Assembly: GCF_036711975.1 (NCBI RefSeq)
Contig: NC_091976.1
Span: 4,154,001-4,218,000 of the forward strand
Source of the DNA: Onthophagus taurus
Lineage: Eukaryota; Arthropoda; Insecta; Coleoptera; Scarabaeidae
Direction of reading: 5' to 3'
DNA: 64,000 nt
In this document: piece by piece, positions 31,472-42,399 of the stretch
Layout: the number at the start of each line of letters is the position of its first letter
Numbering within the stretch: position 1 is the stretch's first letter
Program-made: the position numbers and the translations under genes
Notes under the pieces: model-generated
The model's database searches: none
What the model saw: only the letters and a program-made list of their open reading frames with translations
What the model was told of the DNA's origin: nothing

Positions 31472-33838
31472 ATGAATATAGCATCCATTAACATTAGGTC
31501 GTTGCTGCCTAGTATTGCTGAATTTCGTGAGTACATTACTGATAATAATTTTGATCTGGTATTGGTTACGGAGATCTGGTTGGCGGATGAACATACGGAA
31601 GCGGTGTGTTCTATCGAAAATTATACATTCATACATCGCCAAAGGTCTGGTAAGCGAGGTGGTGGTGTAGGCATTTATATTAAGAACTTATATAGACCCA
31701 GCAAGGTTAACATAAAAACATATGATCATTTAGAACAGCTATGGATCGCTGTAACTATTAACAAAGTTAAATATATTTTTGGTGTAATGTACAGGCCCCC
31801 GACCGGAAGTCTGCCATTATTCTTTGAGTCTCTCGAGGAATCCTTAAGTTTAGCTATACCACAATGTAATGAACTATTTATTGCCGGTGATATAAATATT
31901 GATTTGTTGCACCCTGAAAGTACATATTCACGCATTTTCCTTTATTTGCTGGAGTCGTTTGGTCTGGTTCAACTTGTTAATCAACCAACCCGTATTACAC
32001 TTAATTCCGAAACTTTAATAGATATTACTGCATGTTCATGTGAAGAATTCACCCTGGTTGGTTTATATTCACTACCCCACCTTTCAGATCACGAACTGGT
32101 ACACTCTCATTTGAAAACTGCTAGTACAAAGCCTGTTCCTACATTTCGAACTTATAGAGACTTTAAGAGGTTTAATCTCGATCTGTTTAGTAGAGAACTT
32201 GAATCATTACCTTTACAATTAATTTTTGAAATTAACGGCATTGATGAAAAAGTGAATTATTTTAATTCTTTAATACTAGATCTATTTGATTTACATGCAC
32301 CACTACAAACGAAAAGATTTACAAAGAAACCTGCTCCGTGGCTTACACCCCAAATCAAGGAAATGATCGCGGTTAGAAATAAAGCTTATGCTAAATATAA
32401 GCGTACAAAAAATGTATTAGACCTAGAGCAGTATAAAACGTTGAGAAGACACGTGACAAATGCCATCAAAACTGAAAAAAGGGTGTACTTTGGGGGGGCA
32501 ACGAGTCGAACTGGGACATCTGCGATGTGGCGTGTTGTTCGTGATTTCGGAGTGATCAGGAATAGAGTAAACACTTTGCCCATGCATTTAAGAAATGCGA
32601 ATGACATTAATAACCACTTTCTCCAGACAGGTTGTTCATTGGGAGCACCTTCAAGTGATGTTATGCACTTTTATAACAGTAACAAAAAATGTGAATTTCA
32701 GAAGTATTTTGATTTCGAAACTGTACATGAAAACGTTGTTGCAAGTTATTTACTTAAAATGAAATCTAATGCTGTCGGAGATGCTGGTATTTCGTTGTCA
32801 ATGCTCTTGTACTGCTGTCCTTTTATACTCCCACATTTGACGCATATAGTTAATTACTGTTTGGAGAAATGTGTTTTTCCTTCCTGTTGGAAGACCGCTC
32901 TGGTAACTCCATTACCAAAAATTTCTAATCCCCAAGAGTACAAGGATTTACGACCTATTAGCATTCTCCCGGTTCTTGCAAAGGTTGTAGAGAAAGTTAT
33001 GGACTGGCAAATTAGAACTTTTATTGACGGCTATAATATCCTACCTCCAAATCAGTCTGGATTTCGTAAACATTATGGTTGTGAAACAGCGTTAATGCAT
33101 ATTACCGACGACATTCTCCGCGCGATTGATGAAAACGATATGACTGCGTTAGTTTTGTTGGATTACTCGAAAGCTTTCGATACTGTAAACCATTCCTTGT
33201 TAAGTTCTGTCTTAAATTTTGTTGGGTTTAGCGCTAATGCTATATCATTGGTCTCCAATTACTTGTGCAATAGATACCAAAAAGTTAAGATAAACAACTC
33301 TATATCTGAGCCTCGGAGGGTGTCGGCGGGTGTGCCGCAGGGTTCTATATTGGGGCCACTTTTGTTTTCGTTATATACATCTAACTTTTCAAATAATTTA
33401 AAACACTGTAGCTGTCATTTTTACGCAGATGACACCCAACTATATCTGAGATTTGCTCCCAGTGATGTGTCTCTGGCTGAAACTATTTTAACACGGGAAA
33501 TTAGGAACTTAGTGGAAATTTCGTCTGGACATAATTTGAAGATGAATGGTGCCAAGTCGGCATTGATGCTTTTTGGTAGGCGGGGTTTGCGAGAAGAACA
33601 TTCTACTCATTTTAGTATAGAAGTTGATGACCAGCGAATTAATGTAGGATGCTGTTTTCGTAATTTGGGATTGTATCAGGATACTAATTATTGGACAGGA
33701 TGTATTAATATATATTCCTTTGTTTTTTTTTTATTTTTTATTATTTTTGATTTGTTTAATATTGTTAATTTCGTAAACATTGATTTTTTTTTTCTCTTTA
33801 TTTTAATTTTTCTTTTGTTCTATTTTATTAATACTTAA
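31472..33838 (+). pseudogene. LINE-B ORF2: endonuclease and reverse transcriptase, C-terminus deleted
   Basis: ATG at 31472 (MNIASINIRSLLPS). The endonuclease shows VTEIWLADEH, GVMYRPP, AGDINIDLLHP and LSDHELVH. The reverse transcriptase shows LRPISILPVLAKVVEK, NQSGFRKHYGCETAL, LVLLDYSKAFDTVNHS, GVPQGSILGPLLFSLY and FYADDTQLYL. After FRNLGLYQD (about 33680) the normal continuation is lost and the frame runs into hydrophobic, T-rich 3' UTR to a stop at 33838. Roughly 200 C-terminal residues are missing, so it is probably inactive. Confidence 0.9.
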
Positions 33839-35668
33839 TTTTTTTTTTGTTTGTTTGTAGGGTTGAGTGGTAGAGAGGAACTTGATTCCTAACTCCGCCC
33901 TACGTATTGCTTTTGTATAATTATTGTCATTGTTTTTTTATTAATAAAGCCAAGTTATTATTATTATTATTATTAAGACATCTAAATATTACTCGTTCTC
34001 AGTGGACTCAACACCAGATGCTGCACATATGGACCAACTAACGTTTGTTATCCGATACTTAAAATCGGGGGAGCCCAAAGAAAGGTTTTTGAAGTTTATT
34101 CCCATTTCTGCACATACAGCAGACCACCTCTCCCACGAAGTCACTGGGCTGTTGAATGAAGTAAGATACCTATTTCAGATTGCCGTTGCCAATCTTATGA
34201 TAATGCGAGCAATATGAGTGGGCGTTTTAATGGCCTCCAGGCAAAGGTAAAGGAATTAAACGAATTAGCTGAATTTGTACCTTGTTCGAGCCATTCGCTA
34301 AACTTGGCTGGGGTTTCTGCAGCAGAGTGCAACTCAGAGGCTGCTAGATATTTTCACTTCGTTCAGTCCCTTTACGTATTTTTTTCATCGTCCACTTCGA
34401 GATGGAGAGTTCTTCTTAATTCTCTTAAAGATAAAAAAGGTTTTGAAGGCATTGTCAAACACAAGATGGTCAGCTCGTGCCGATGCGGTTGCTGCAATTA
34501 AAGAAAACTATACAAATATAAAATCCGCATTAAAAACGATAACTGAAGACATAGAACAGTCAGCGGACACAAAAATACAGGCATCTGGCTTAGTTAAATC
34601 TATGGAGCGTTTTGAGACAGTTTTTTTACCGATGTATGGAATGACATCTTGACCCGGATTAATAAGGTAAGCAAAATATTACAAAAGCCCACTTTGACTC
34701 TTGCAACCACAGTGACACTATTAAGCTCACTAACTACGTTCATCAGCAAGAAAAGAGATAGTTTTGACAAATATCTCACATCAGCTGAAACAGCTATAGG
34801 TTTTAAATTTGAAGATAGCGAGAGGAAGCGCACTGTAAAACGTAGTTTGAAGATTGCATTTTTTGACAACCCTCTAACCCCAGAATCAGTGCACTCAGAA
34901 AAGGAGAAGCTAAAAATAGATGTATTCTTACCAATGATTGATGCCATATACATCAATCTCAGGGATAGGTCATCAAAATACGACATCGTAGCGAAGAGGT
35001 TCGGATTTCTAGAAGAGATCATTACTTTGAAGGAGAATGATTTGGAAGTTGCTTGTAGCACTCTGGCAGAAAAATATGAACACGATATAAGTAGCAATGA
35101 ACTATTTGAAGAGTGCATACATCTAAAATGCTTTTTGGAAGGATTTGGAACAATTACTCCTGAAAACGGATTATGAAGATGAAAGTGAGGATAAAAAAGA
35201 CGGCCCTGACTCAACAACACAACTGTTCAACCTGGAAGATCACAAACAAGAAGAAATAGATGTCGACGATCCAATACCTGAAGTACAACATGAACTTGAT
35301 TGCAACCAGGAAAGTTACTTTGAACTAGCCCCCGATGAAGGTGAATTATATTTACCAACGACGTCATCACGCAAACTCAATCTAAAGACAACATATAAAT
35401 ATTTGCATGACAATGGACTTTTCTCAGCGTTTCCCAACATTGAAGTTATTTTAAGAATATTGTTATGCATGATGGTTTCAAATGCATCGGCAGAAAGAAC
35501 ATTTTCAAAATTAAAACTTGTAAAAAGTTATTCAAGAAGCACAATCAAGCAGGATCGATTGAACTCTTTAAGCATTCTCAGCATTGAAAATGACATTTTG
35601 CGCCGACTTGACTTAGGAAATATGATTGACGATTTTGCAGCTGTGAAATGCAGAAAAAAATCATTTTA

Positions 35669-35944
35669 ATTACCAGACTACATTTTACACTGTATGTTAA
35701 ATAAGGCCCTGTCGGGTCCTTAATGAGTGTGGCAGTTACTGTCAATAGTAATAGGGCAGAAAAATAATTATGTAATAAACATTAATCTATATAACTTGTT
35801 CGAACTTATCTTATAAACTAATATTCAGTTGGGTTTGTTAATAAAATTATAGTAGTTAGTAAGTTAGTTATGGAATAAAGTAAAGCTTTCACAGTTCATG
35901 CATTCTCTATCTCACTTATTTACAGTACCTCAATTATTTAATGT
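35669..35944. other. hAT1 3' end and unassigned DNA
   Basis: GTTAAATAAGGCCCTG (35701-35716) may be the hAT1 right terminus. After it I see AT-rich sequence with TTAGT/GTTAG repeats around 35850-35870 and no gene. Confidence 0.4.
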
Positions 35945-36241
35945 TAAATATTTTTTGTTTGTGTCCATATATTGTATTCAAGCCCCAAACAGAGTCCGTT
36001 TAACAGAACGGAAGGTTTTGTTTTATACCAGGCTCTGGGATGCGGATTTTTGATTATTGCCAGTTTTTGGACGACTTTAACTTCATGGTTTTTACATCGA
36101 AGTTACAATCACAAAGTATCAGATCCAGAGAACCAGGAAGATTCTGCACGATTACAAGATGGTCAGTCTGTTCAACCTACAGCACCCCTGAGCAGTAAAG
36201 TGCTGTATCCGGAAATTCATATTGTACAAGAGACGCGATGA
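35945..36241 (+). pseudogene. Open frame with one membrane segment; possible envelope-like tail
   Basis: An open stretch from about 35948 to a stop at 36241 without ATG near its start. It has a hydrophobic segment (ALGCGFLIIASFWTTLTSWF) followed by a basic then Gln/Ser/Pro-rich tail of ~45 residues. The order, membrane anchor then short cytoplasmic tail ahead of where the gypsy 3' LTR should be, is what a C-terminal env fragment would look like, but there is no sequence match I recognise. It could equally be a piece of a host membrane protein. It is a fragment either way. Confidence 0.3.
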
Positions 36242-37276
36242 ATTTTCGACTAAATATGTCGTTATGATTTTGTAACACAAAGACATTCTTATTGTCTGTA
36301 ATTACGTTAAGAAGTTATTGTTATGAAAAAAAAAATAATTTATTAAGAGAAAGTTAACTAAGTTTGATACTCATCACCATGTGGAGGTAATAAGTTTTGA
36401 ATAGTTTTTTTTGAGTTGTTAAAAATTTTTTTGTACTCATAGCATGACGTGCGGGAAACGCGTTGTCCCGCACAAATGCTTTTTTGTTACCGCAACTAAC
36501 AGGAATATTCAATGACGAAATGTGCATGTTTATAAGAAAAGGTTAATAAGAACGTTTTATACATTCGTGTGCAGATAACACAGTTTTAAAATATTTAAAA
36601 AAATCTATAAAAATCAATTTGCAATCAATAAAATCAATATTGACGTTTTGAATTTCGGTTGATTTTTTCCTGTCAAAAACCCCACATGCAACTCATATCG
36701 TCACACAGGGACGTTTTATTCGTTACAAAAAATATTGTACAATACTCATGCGGAAAGGATTTTCCAGCATTCGCACGCAAATGCAGAACTCACTCCCTTC
36801 GGTCGTTCGTTCTGCAAACTAGCATGTAAAGAAAGAAAAAGAAAAACTACCACAAAACTTCGAACGAATGAAAAAAGAAAAAAATGCATATATATTAAGA
36901 AGTAAAGAAAAGAAAAAAGAACAAACAAAACAATACATATGTATATGTTATGAAGAAAAGCGAAAATTAAGTTTCAATTGTAGTTGACACAGCCAGTTAA
37001 CAGTAGTAACGATGATGCTCTACAAAGAAAAAAAAATCTTGAATAGATATATTGCTTGAGTAAAAACTTAAACGAGTATTGATAACGTACAGATTAAATT
37101 CGTTAATTGATGGCAGGGCGACCATGTTGATGAGTATTTAAAGCATTAGTTTTATAAACATATACGTACATATGTATGTACTTTATAAGAAAAAAAAAAT
37201 TTCAATTTCTTTTTGTAATAGAGTTAAGTTTACTTTGATGTTTAATTATGCATTGGATTTTTGATAAAATTGTTGA
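36242..37276. other. Unassigned AT-rich region with hairpins
   Basis: No gene. Two GC-rich foldbacks stand out: GTGCGGGA / TCCCGCAC within 36450-36480, inside GCAT...ATGC arms; and GCAGAAC / GTTCTGC at about 36782-36820. The left end of PB2 and the left half of the gypsy 3' LTR ought to lie here, but I cannot find either; a deletion is likely. Confidence 0.5.
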
Positions 37277-38947
37277 TTGACACAACCTCAAGATATTGAT
37301 CAAGGTGAGGATATAATAATACCTGAAACAGATACAGACTCTGACAGTAGCGAGGAAAACATTCCTCTAAATAAACTGGCAGAAAAACTAAATCCAGGCA
37401 TCTGGAGGACAGGAAACCTTACAAAAAATCCGGATGAGATAAAGTTTTCAGGGGCTCAAAATATGCCACAGGAAGTTATTGATTTAGAAACTCCGTATCA
37501 GTTTTTTAAGTTTCTATTTACAAAAGAAATGATATCTGAAATTACTGCCCAAACAAATTTATATTCCGCTCAGAAACGTATAGATCGACCGGCAAATATT
37601 TCAGAAAATGAAATGGAACAGTTTATTGGTATCTGTTTGTATATGTCAGTTATTCATTTGCCCCAAGTAAGACATTACTGGTGTACATATTTAGGCCATC
37701 ATGCGGTGTCTTCTGTAATGACCTGTAACAGATGGGAAGAAATCAAACGTTTCATTCATTTTAACAACAATGAAAATTTTATACCTCGGGGTTCAGAAGG
37801 GCATGATAAGTTGTTCAAGATAAACCCACTGCTGAAAAATATACAACACAGATTGAGTTTGATTCCAATGGAAGAAAATGTTGCAGTAGACGAGCAAATT
37901 ATTCCTACTAAAAGCAGATCAACCATCAAGCAATACAATCCAAAGAAACCTCACAAATGGGGTTACAAGGTACTTGTCCTAAGTGGAATCTCCGGTTTCA
38001 GTTACAATTTCTATGTTTTCGCTGGCTCTCAAAGTAACAGTGTCCCTACAGGTGCTCCTGATCTTGGAACAAGCAGTAATGTTGTGGTAAAGCTTGCCGA
38101 AACAATACCAAAGCATGTAAACCATAAAATTTTCTTCGATAATTGGTTTACTAGCATTCGCTTGATGATATATCTAACCAAAAATGGTATACGTCCTCTT
38201 GGTACAGTACGCTTGAATAGAGTACCAGGTTGTCAGATGTTATCAAAAAAAGAATTTAAGAAACGCGGAAGAGGAGCTTTTCAAGAAAAAACTGCTATCA
38301 AGGATAATATCAAAATAAGTATTGTTTCTTGGTTTGACAACAAAGTTGTGTCAACTCTATCGACTTACGTAGACTCACAACCAACAGGAACTAAGAAACG
38401 ATTTTTCAGGAGTGAAAAATGCCACAAGATAATAGACTGTCCACAAAGTATATTGAAATATAATGAATATATGGGAGGTGTGGACGTGTTAGATTCTATG
38501 CTTGGCCTCTATCGCATTAAAATAAGGTCCAAGAAGTGGTACCTACGAATATTTTTCCACATGATAGATTTGTGTGCTGTAAATAGTTGGCTATTATGGA
38601 GAAGGCAAAATGATATTTATATGCCTCTTGCAGATTTCAAAATAGCCATCGCTGATGCTCTATGCAAATCAGGGAAGCCAGGGCTTTTAAAAAAAAGAGG
38701 AAGGCCCAAAACCAACCTTGAAGACGCCTTTGCACGGAAAAAGAGACGAGGAGCAGCTACTGATATTCCTCAAATGGAAGTTCGGAGGGACGGACTGGAC
38801 CATCTACCTGAATGGAGAGTAAATGAGAGAAATCGTTGTAAATTTCCTGACTGCAAGTCCCAATCTTATATATATTGTACCAAATGTCAAGTAGCGCTAT
38901 GTTTAAATAAAGAAAGAAATTGTTTTGTTCGCTTCCATACAGAGTGA
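37277..38947 (+). CDS. PB2 piggyBac transposase, open
   Basis: 556 codons without a stop, but the first in-frame Met is well inside (MPQEV near 37463). No ATG begins the frame, so the true N-terminus probably comes from an upstream exon (an AG at 37303 could be the acceptor) or is lost. The acidic start (ETDTDSDSSEEN) is typical. Catalytic Asp motifs: NVAVDEQIIPTKS near 37889, KIFFDNWFTS near 38138, YMGGVDVLDSMLG near 38483. The C-terminus has a Cys-rich finger (CKFPDCKSQSYIYCTKCQ). It cuts and pastes at TTAA. Closest in style to PGBD-like piggyBacs and distinct from PB1 and PB4. Confidence 0.88.
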   Translation: MTQPQDIDQGEDIIIPETDTDSDSSEENIPLNKLAEKLNPGIWRTGNLTKNPDEIKFSGAQNMPQEVIDLETPYQFFKFLFTKEMISEITAQTNLYSAQKRIDRPANISENEMEQFIGICLYMSVIHLPQVRHYWCTYLGHHAVSSVMTCNRWEEIKRFIHFNNNENFIPRGSEGHDKLFKINPLLKNIQHRLSLIPMEENVAVDEQIIPTKSRSTIKQYNPKKPHKWGYKVLVLSGISGFSYNFYVFAGSQSNSVPTGAPDLGTSSNVVVKLAETIPKHVNHKIFFDNWFTSIRLMIYLTKNGIRPLGTVRLNRVPGCQMLSKKEFKKRGRGAFQEKTAIKDNIKISIVSWFDNKVVSTLSTYVDSQPTGTKKRFFRSEKCHKIIDCPQSILKYNEYMGGVDVLDSMLGLYRIKIRSKKWYLRIFFHMIDLCAVNSWLLWRRQNDIYMPLADFKIAIADALCKSGKPGLLKKRGRPKTNLEDAFARKKRRGAATDIPQMEVRRDGLDHLPEWRVNERNRCKFPDCKSQSYIYCTKCQVALCLNKERNCFVRFHTE

Positions 38948-39139
38948 CAATATTTTATATTATGGTCGCAAGTTATATTTAATGCATGCTGTGTCATATT
39001 TGCTACGTACCAGTTTTTTTGTAATATGTTTGTTTAAAATTTGAATAAATTTTTTTAAATATTTTTCCATCAATTTGTGTATGTTTTTATACTTTGTCAA
39101 TTTTTTTCTACTAAAAATAAAAAATCATGCAGTAAAGGG
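37277..39139 (+). mobile_element. PB2 piggyBac element, left end not found
   Basis: The right end is CCCTTTACTGCATGATTTTT (read inward from 39139) followed by TTAA at 39140-39143, which lies in the gypsy LTR (the 5' LTR reads ATTAATTAATTC at the same place). No matching left terminus is visible upstream. The start given is that of the coding frame. Confidence 0.78.
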
Positions 39140-39325
39140 TTAATTAATTCAAAGTTTTATTTATCTTTTGTTTTTTGACATCCGCCGCTTGATCCTTTCC
39201 CCCTTGTCTTTTGACATACTTGACCACGTTACGAGGCTCCTATAAAGAGTGGACCCGAGGAGAATACCCTTCTCCGAGAATATACTCGGTGGCCTCTTAC
39301 CACCTCACGCTCGGGGATGGTAACA
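39140..39325 (+). repeat. gypsy 3' LTR, right part
   Basis: Matches the end of the 5' LTR (21568-21752) with few changes and ends GGTAACA before the TSD TTAC. The left part is missing, replaced by PB2 and unassigned DNA. Confidence 0.85.
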
Positions 39326-40521
39326 TTACAAAAGTTGTTTTTTTCTTTTTTCTTACGTACATTAGGAAAAAACCACTCACCGCTGCAGAAATTTTTGCGG
39401 AACTGGAGCTTATGACTGCTTCTGATATACCCGGTAATTCCGCTGATGTTTTTATTACACCCCTTGATGATAATCGGGATATCAGTGATGTTGATTCTGG
39501 AGACGAAGATTGCTATGATCCAGACAAATTGTCTGGTACTCAGCTAAAAGCGGAAGCTGAGCTGATAATCAGAGATAACAGAGGTGAAATGGTAGATGAT
39601 GGTATACCCGATGATGATGATGACCCTCACCCACTCCCTAAAAGAAGAAAAGGAAAATCTGCGAAAAACACAAAAACTCTGAAAACAACAAAAACTTTAA
39701 ATAATGCTTCTTTTAAAAAGTAAGGTGATCTGCCTATTAGAGAACGTCCATGTGAAAATACTTTCGTATCCAGATCAGTTACATCTCTGAATAAAGACTC
39801 TTCTCCAATCGAATTTTGGGAAGTTTTTATATCACAGGAAGTAGTGGATATGATTGTGACTCAAACTAACGAATACGCGAAGAAGAAAAACGACGATAAA
39901 TTTTGTGTCTCGCAAGAAGAGGTTTATGTCGTTTTGGGTATTTTATATCTTAGCCGATATGTTCCACTTCCGCGTAAGTACATGTATTGGGAAATATCCG
40001 ATGATGTCCACAATAGTTTGGTATCTAAGTCAATTAGACGAAACAGATTCAATGAAATTTTAAAGTATTTTCATGTTTGTAACAAATTTGAGTTGCCACA
40101 GAACGACAAAATGGGGAAAATCCGGAATTTTATGAATGTTCTGAATAGATCATTCATTGATAATTGTCGAATTAATCGTTTTCTAGCTGAGAAGATGAAT
40201 CTAGATGAATCCATGATACCTTACTTTGGTCGACATGGTTGTCGACAATTTATAAAAGGAAAACCAATTCGCTTTGGGTTTAAAGCGTGGACATTAGCCC
40301 AATCAAATGGGTACTCATGCTGACATATATCAAGGTAAGAGTGCCACTGAACGAAGGGGCGTAGGGTTGGGCGAAAGTGTAGTTATGGATAGTTGTAATG
40401 TTATGTCTGAAGCGTACCCAGGAGTGTCCTTCTCTTTTTACTTTGATAACTTTTTTACGTGCTCCAGACTTTTGACAGAGTTGTCAAGAAAGGGAATGAT
40501 GGGTACTGGAACTATACCTAA

Positions 40522-42165
40522 TAAATTCATAATTAGCGTTGACCACAGCTAAAAGGACAATACTGTAAAATCCTTTATAATTGAAGAAGTATGAACCACT
40601 TCCGGGAGGTTGAAGAATATCTATATGTCTCCCATCAATAGCACCAACGCAGTTTTCAACTTGCCAGTAGGTTTTAAAGTCTTCCGCTATGTTCATCCAG
40701 TCTGACGCATTGCAAGGAAACTGAAATAAAAAACAATTGTTTTAAGGAGAATTCAAAACAAATCGTTCTTAAAAACCACATCGTTGACTCAATTTTTTGG
40801 TTTCAGACACTTGACCATTCTTCAAGAGGGTTTGAAGCTAGTGTACCCACTGTTTCATCCGCCCAATGTGTTACTTTAAGTGATTCGTCTGCACCAAGTA
40901 CGTCCGCTGCTTGTACCCAAAAAAGAGCAACCAGGAAAAAGAGGAACGCATCAGCGTTGGACAAAAAACAAGAAAATTTTTTAGATGCTGCTACGACTGT
41001 GTTGACCAGCCAGAATAAGTTCCGCGTATTTTTAAACAATGTGGCTTTTCAGTTGGAAGACATGGACCGATGTCAACGAGTGATTGCAGAGAAACTAATA
41101 TCCGACGTTCTGTTCTACGGCAAGTTAGGGAATTTAAAACCCTATTCTACAGTAATGACAGAACAATCAAACCATACCAACTTACAGTCACTTAATTATT
41201 CAACTCAAATGCAACCTATCATTCAAAACCAATATAGTAATCAATATCCGCATCATTCATACATCTCCCATCCTCCTAACTATTTTACACAACAGCTATG
41301 CAGTACACCGCCTTCTCAATATCCACCTACAGATACATCTGTAGTGCCTTCACCTGCAATTGCTAATACCAACTTTCTAAAAGCAGCAAGTGAACCTACC
41401 TTATATATATCAAATACTCACAACCAAGAGTTTCAAACTAAAGCAGTTACTACCTCTTCTGAAGAAAGAATTAACCGTCAAGATGTTGGGGATGAACTCG
41501 GACAGTTTTTGCATTTAGATAAAGTTCGTAATGATTAGCATTGAATATAACCTAACTTTCTACGTTTGTAACATGTTTTATTAACATTGTACACGTAATA
41601 AATTTGTTTTGTGATGTAGTTATATTTTTTTGTAGTTAATTAACCTTATATCTGTAATTTGTCTACGAATCTATGTTAATCATGGTGTGCTTACCTTTAA
41701 GAAGTCGTCTCTGAGAACATCAAAAATAGCTGTGCACGTTTCTGGCACAATTCTGCCAAGCGTTTGTGCCGATATCGCACAACTGAACTTCAGGTTTTCA
41801 TAGCTTCTACCACTTGCTAAAAATTGAAGTGTGGCAATAAGGCATTCCTTAACAGAAATGGATTCTCTCATATTCGTATTTTTTTTTTTCAAGAAGATTA
41901 TAAACTCGTTCAAGTAGATCTTCAAAACATTGATCATTCATGCGTAAATAGTTTCTGTAGTCTTGTGGCTCATTGGTAGCTATTTCAGTCAATAACGACA
42001 TGTGGCTGAAACTATTTCGCTTTAATAGGCACTTCTTGGCCCACAAACGTGGAGGTTTCCTTTTTTTCTTTCTATTTAAACATATAACACCCGCGCATAG
42101 AGCTGTAACCGATTCACGTTGGGTTGGAAGTTGGCCAACATGTTCGACCGTCGATGGGGGGCTTA
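40522..42165 (-). pseudogene. Harb5 transposase, two partial exons
   Basis: Exon 1 (about 42165-41695) encodes a helix-turn-helix region (LIATLQFLASGRSYENLKF) and ends in a GTAAGC donor at 41694. It carries a frameshift in the T-run at 41879-41890. Exon 2 begins at 40720 after a TTTCAG acceptor and holds ENCVGAIDGRHIDI (first Asp), FFNYKGFYSIVLLAVVNANY, then stops at the element border. The other catalytic residues are lost. Its 974-base intron contains the MADF exon. Confidence 0.85.
40807..41538 (+). pseudogene. Harb5 MADF/BESS gene, last exon only
   Basis: Follows a TTTCAG acceptor at 40801-40806 and is open for ~243 codons to TAG at 41538. KKRNASALDKKQENFLDA is basic; FRVFLNNVAFQLEDMDRCQR followed by VIAEKLISDVLF fits a BESS motif. 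The tail is Gln/Pro/Ser-rich. An AATAAA at about 41599 could end the transcript within the transposase intron. The MADF domain exons would lie beyond the truncated left border and are lost. Confidence 0.78.
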
Positions 42166-42399
42166 ATGGATAACAATATTTCAATTTACCGCATCAATAT
42201 ACGGAGCAAGAAGTGGTATATCCCAATTGTTCTATGGTTCCTTGATGTTTCCATAAGTATTGCTTGGTAATGTTTGGCGTTTCGCCGGTCTGTTACCAAA
42301 AGTTTACTGGAAAAATATGGCACGCCAGCACGTAACATCAACACGAGTGCTCCAGTGACTGATGCGAGTAGGAGGACACACAACAACCACATCATAGTG

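Larger units (their letters stand above)
30361..33974 (+). mobile_element. LINE-B: CR1/L2-like LINE inside hAT1, ORF2 truncated by internal deletion
   Basis: Sits between two copies of AAGA (30357-30360 and 33975-33978), and removing it restores the hAT1 reading. It has a ~158-base 5' UTR, ORF1 (30519-31160), ORF2 (31472-33838) and a 3' end AATAAAGCC followed by an (ATT)n tail at 33957-33974. The region encoding the ORF2 C-terminus is deleted, but the 3' tail is present. Confidence 0.85.
29189..35668 (+). pseudogene. hAT1: ZMYM1-like hAT transposase, split by LINE-B
   Basis: Starts MKRSYPSGAQKRQKAKKEK, the usual opening of ZMYM1/TTF-type hAT proteins. A TTF zinc finger lies near 29820-29990 (RDWLLYSPSRGRVYCFVCKL, FNDWKHAADRISFHE). 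LINE-B inserts at 30357-30360. The DDE region resumes at 33975 (YYSFSVDSTPDAAHMDQLTF), with LNLAGVSAAE and LSNTRWSARADA following, and the hAT dimerisation domain (MMVSNASAERTFSKLKLVK) ends at 35668. There are several frameshifts (near 29320, 30030, 34190, 34480, 34650, 35160). The right end may be GTTAAATAAGGCCCTG at about 35716. hAT enzymes cut and paste with 8-bp TSDs; this copy is dead. Confidence 0.85.
19168..39325 (+). mobile_element. Ty3/gypsy-type LTR retrotransposon, heavily invaded, TSD TTAC
   Basis: The 5' LTR starts TGTAACAAGTCAG at 19168 after TTAC (19164-19167); the 3' LTR ends GGTAACA at 39325 before TTAC (39326-39329). Right halves of the two LTRs match for ~185 bases (21568-21752 versus 39140-39325). 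Inside are gag with zinc knuckles (22190-28022, interrupted) and an aspartic protease (28190-28936). Reverse transcriptase and integrase are gone. Insertions: Harb4 in the 5' LTR, BEL in gag, hAT1 after protease, PB2 in the 3' LTR. It is inserted in PB3. Confidence 0.85.
40518..42186. mobile_element. Harb5: truncated Harbinger with interleaved genes, inside PB3
   Basis: Contains minus-strand transposase exons at 42165-41695 and 40720-40522 with a plus-strand MADF/BESS last exon (40807-41538) in the intron between. No terminal repeats are visible: the left border cuts the transposase after NANYEFI and the right border lies just upstream of its first exon. PB3 sequence is also missing between the flanks, so deletions followed the insertion. 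Confidence 0.8.

Noticed and set aside
34600-35220. 206-codon minus-strand open frame
   Set aside because: Antisense to the hAT1 transposase, which has the recognisable domains.
36746-36928. Minus-strand hydrophobic open frame
   Set aside because: Low-complexity T-rich sequence; no start context or homology.
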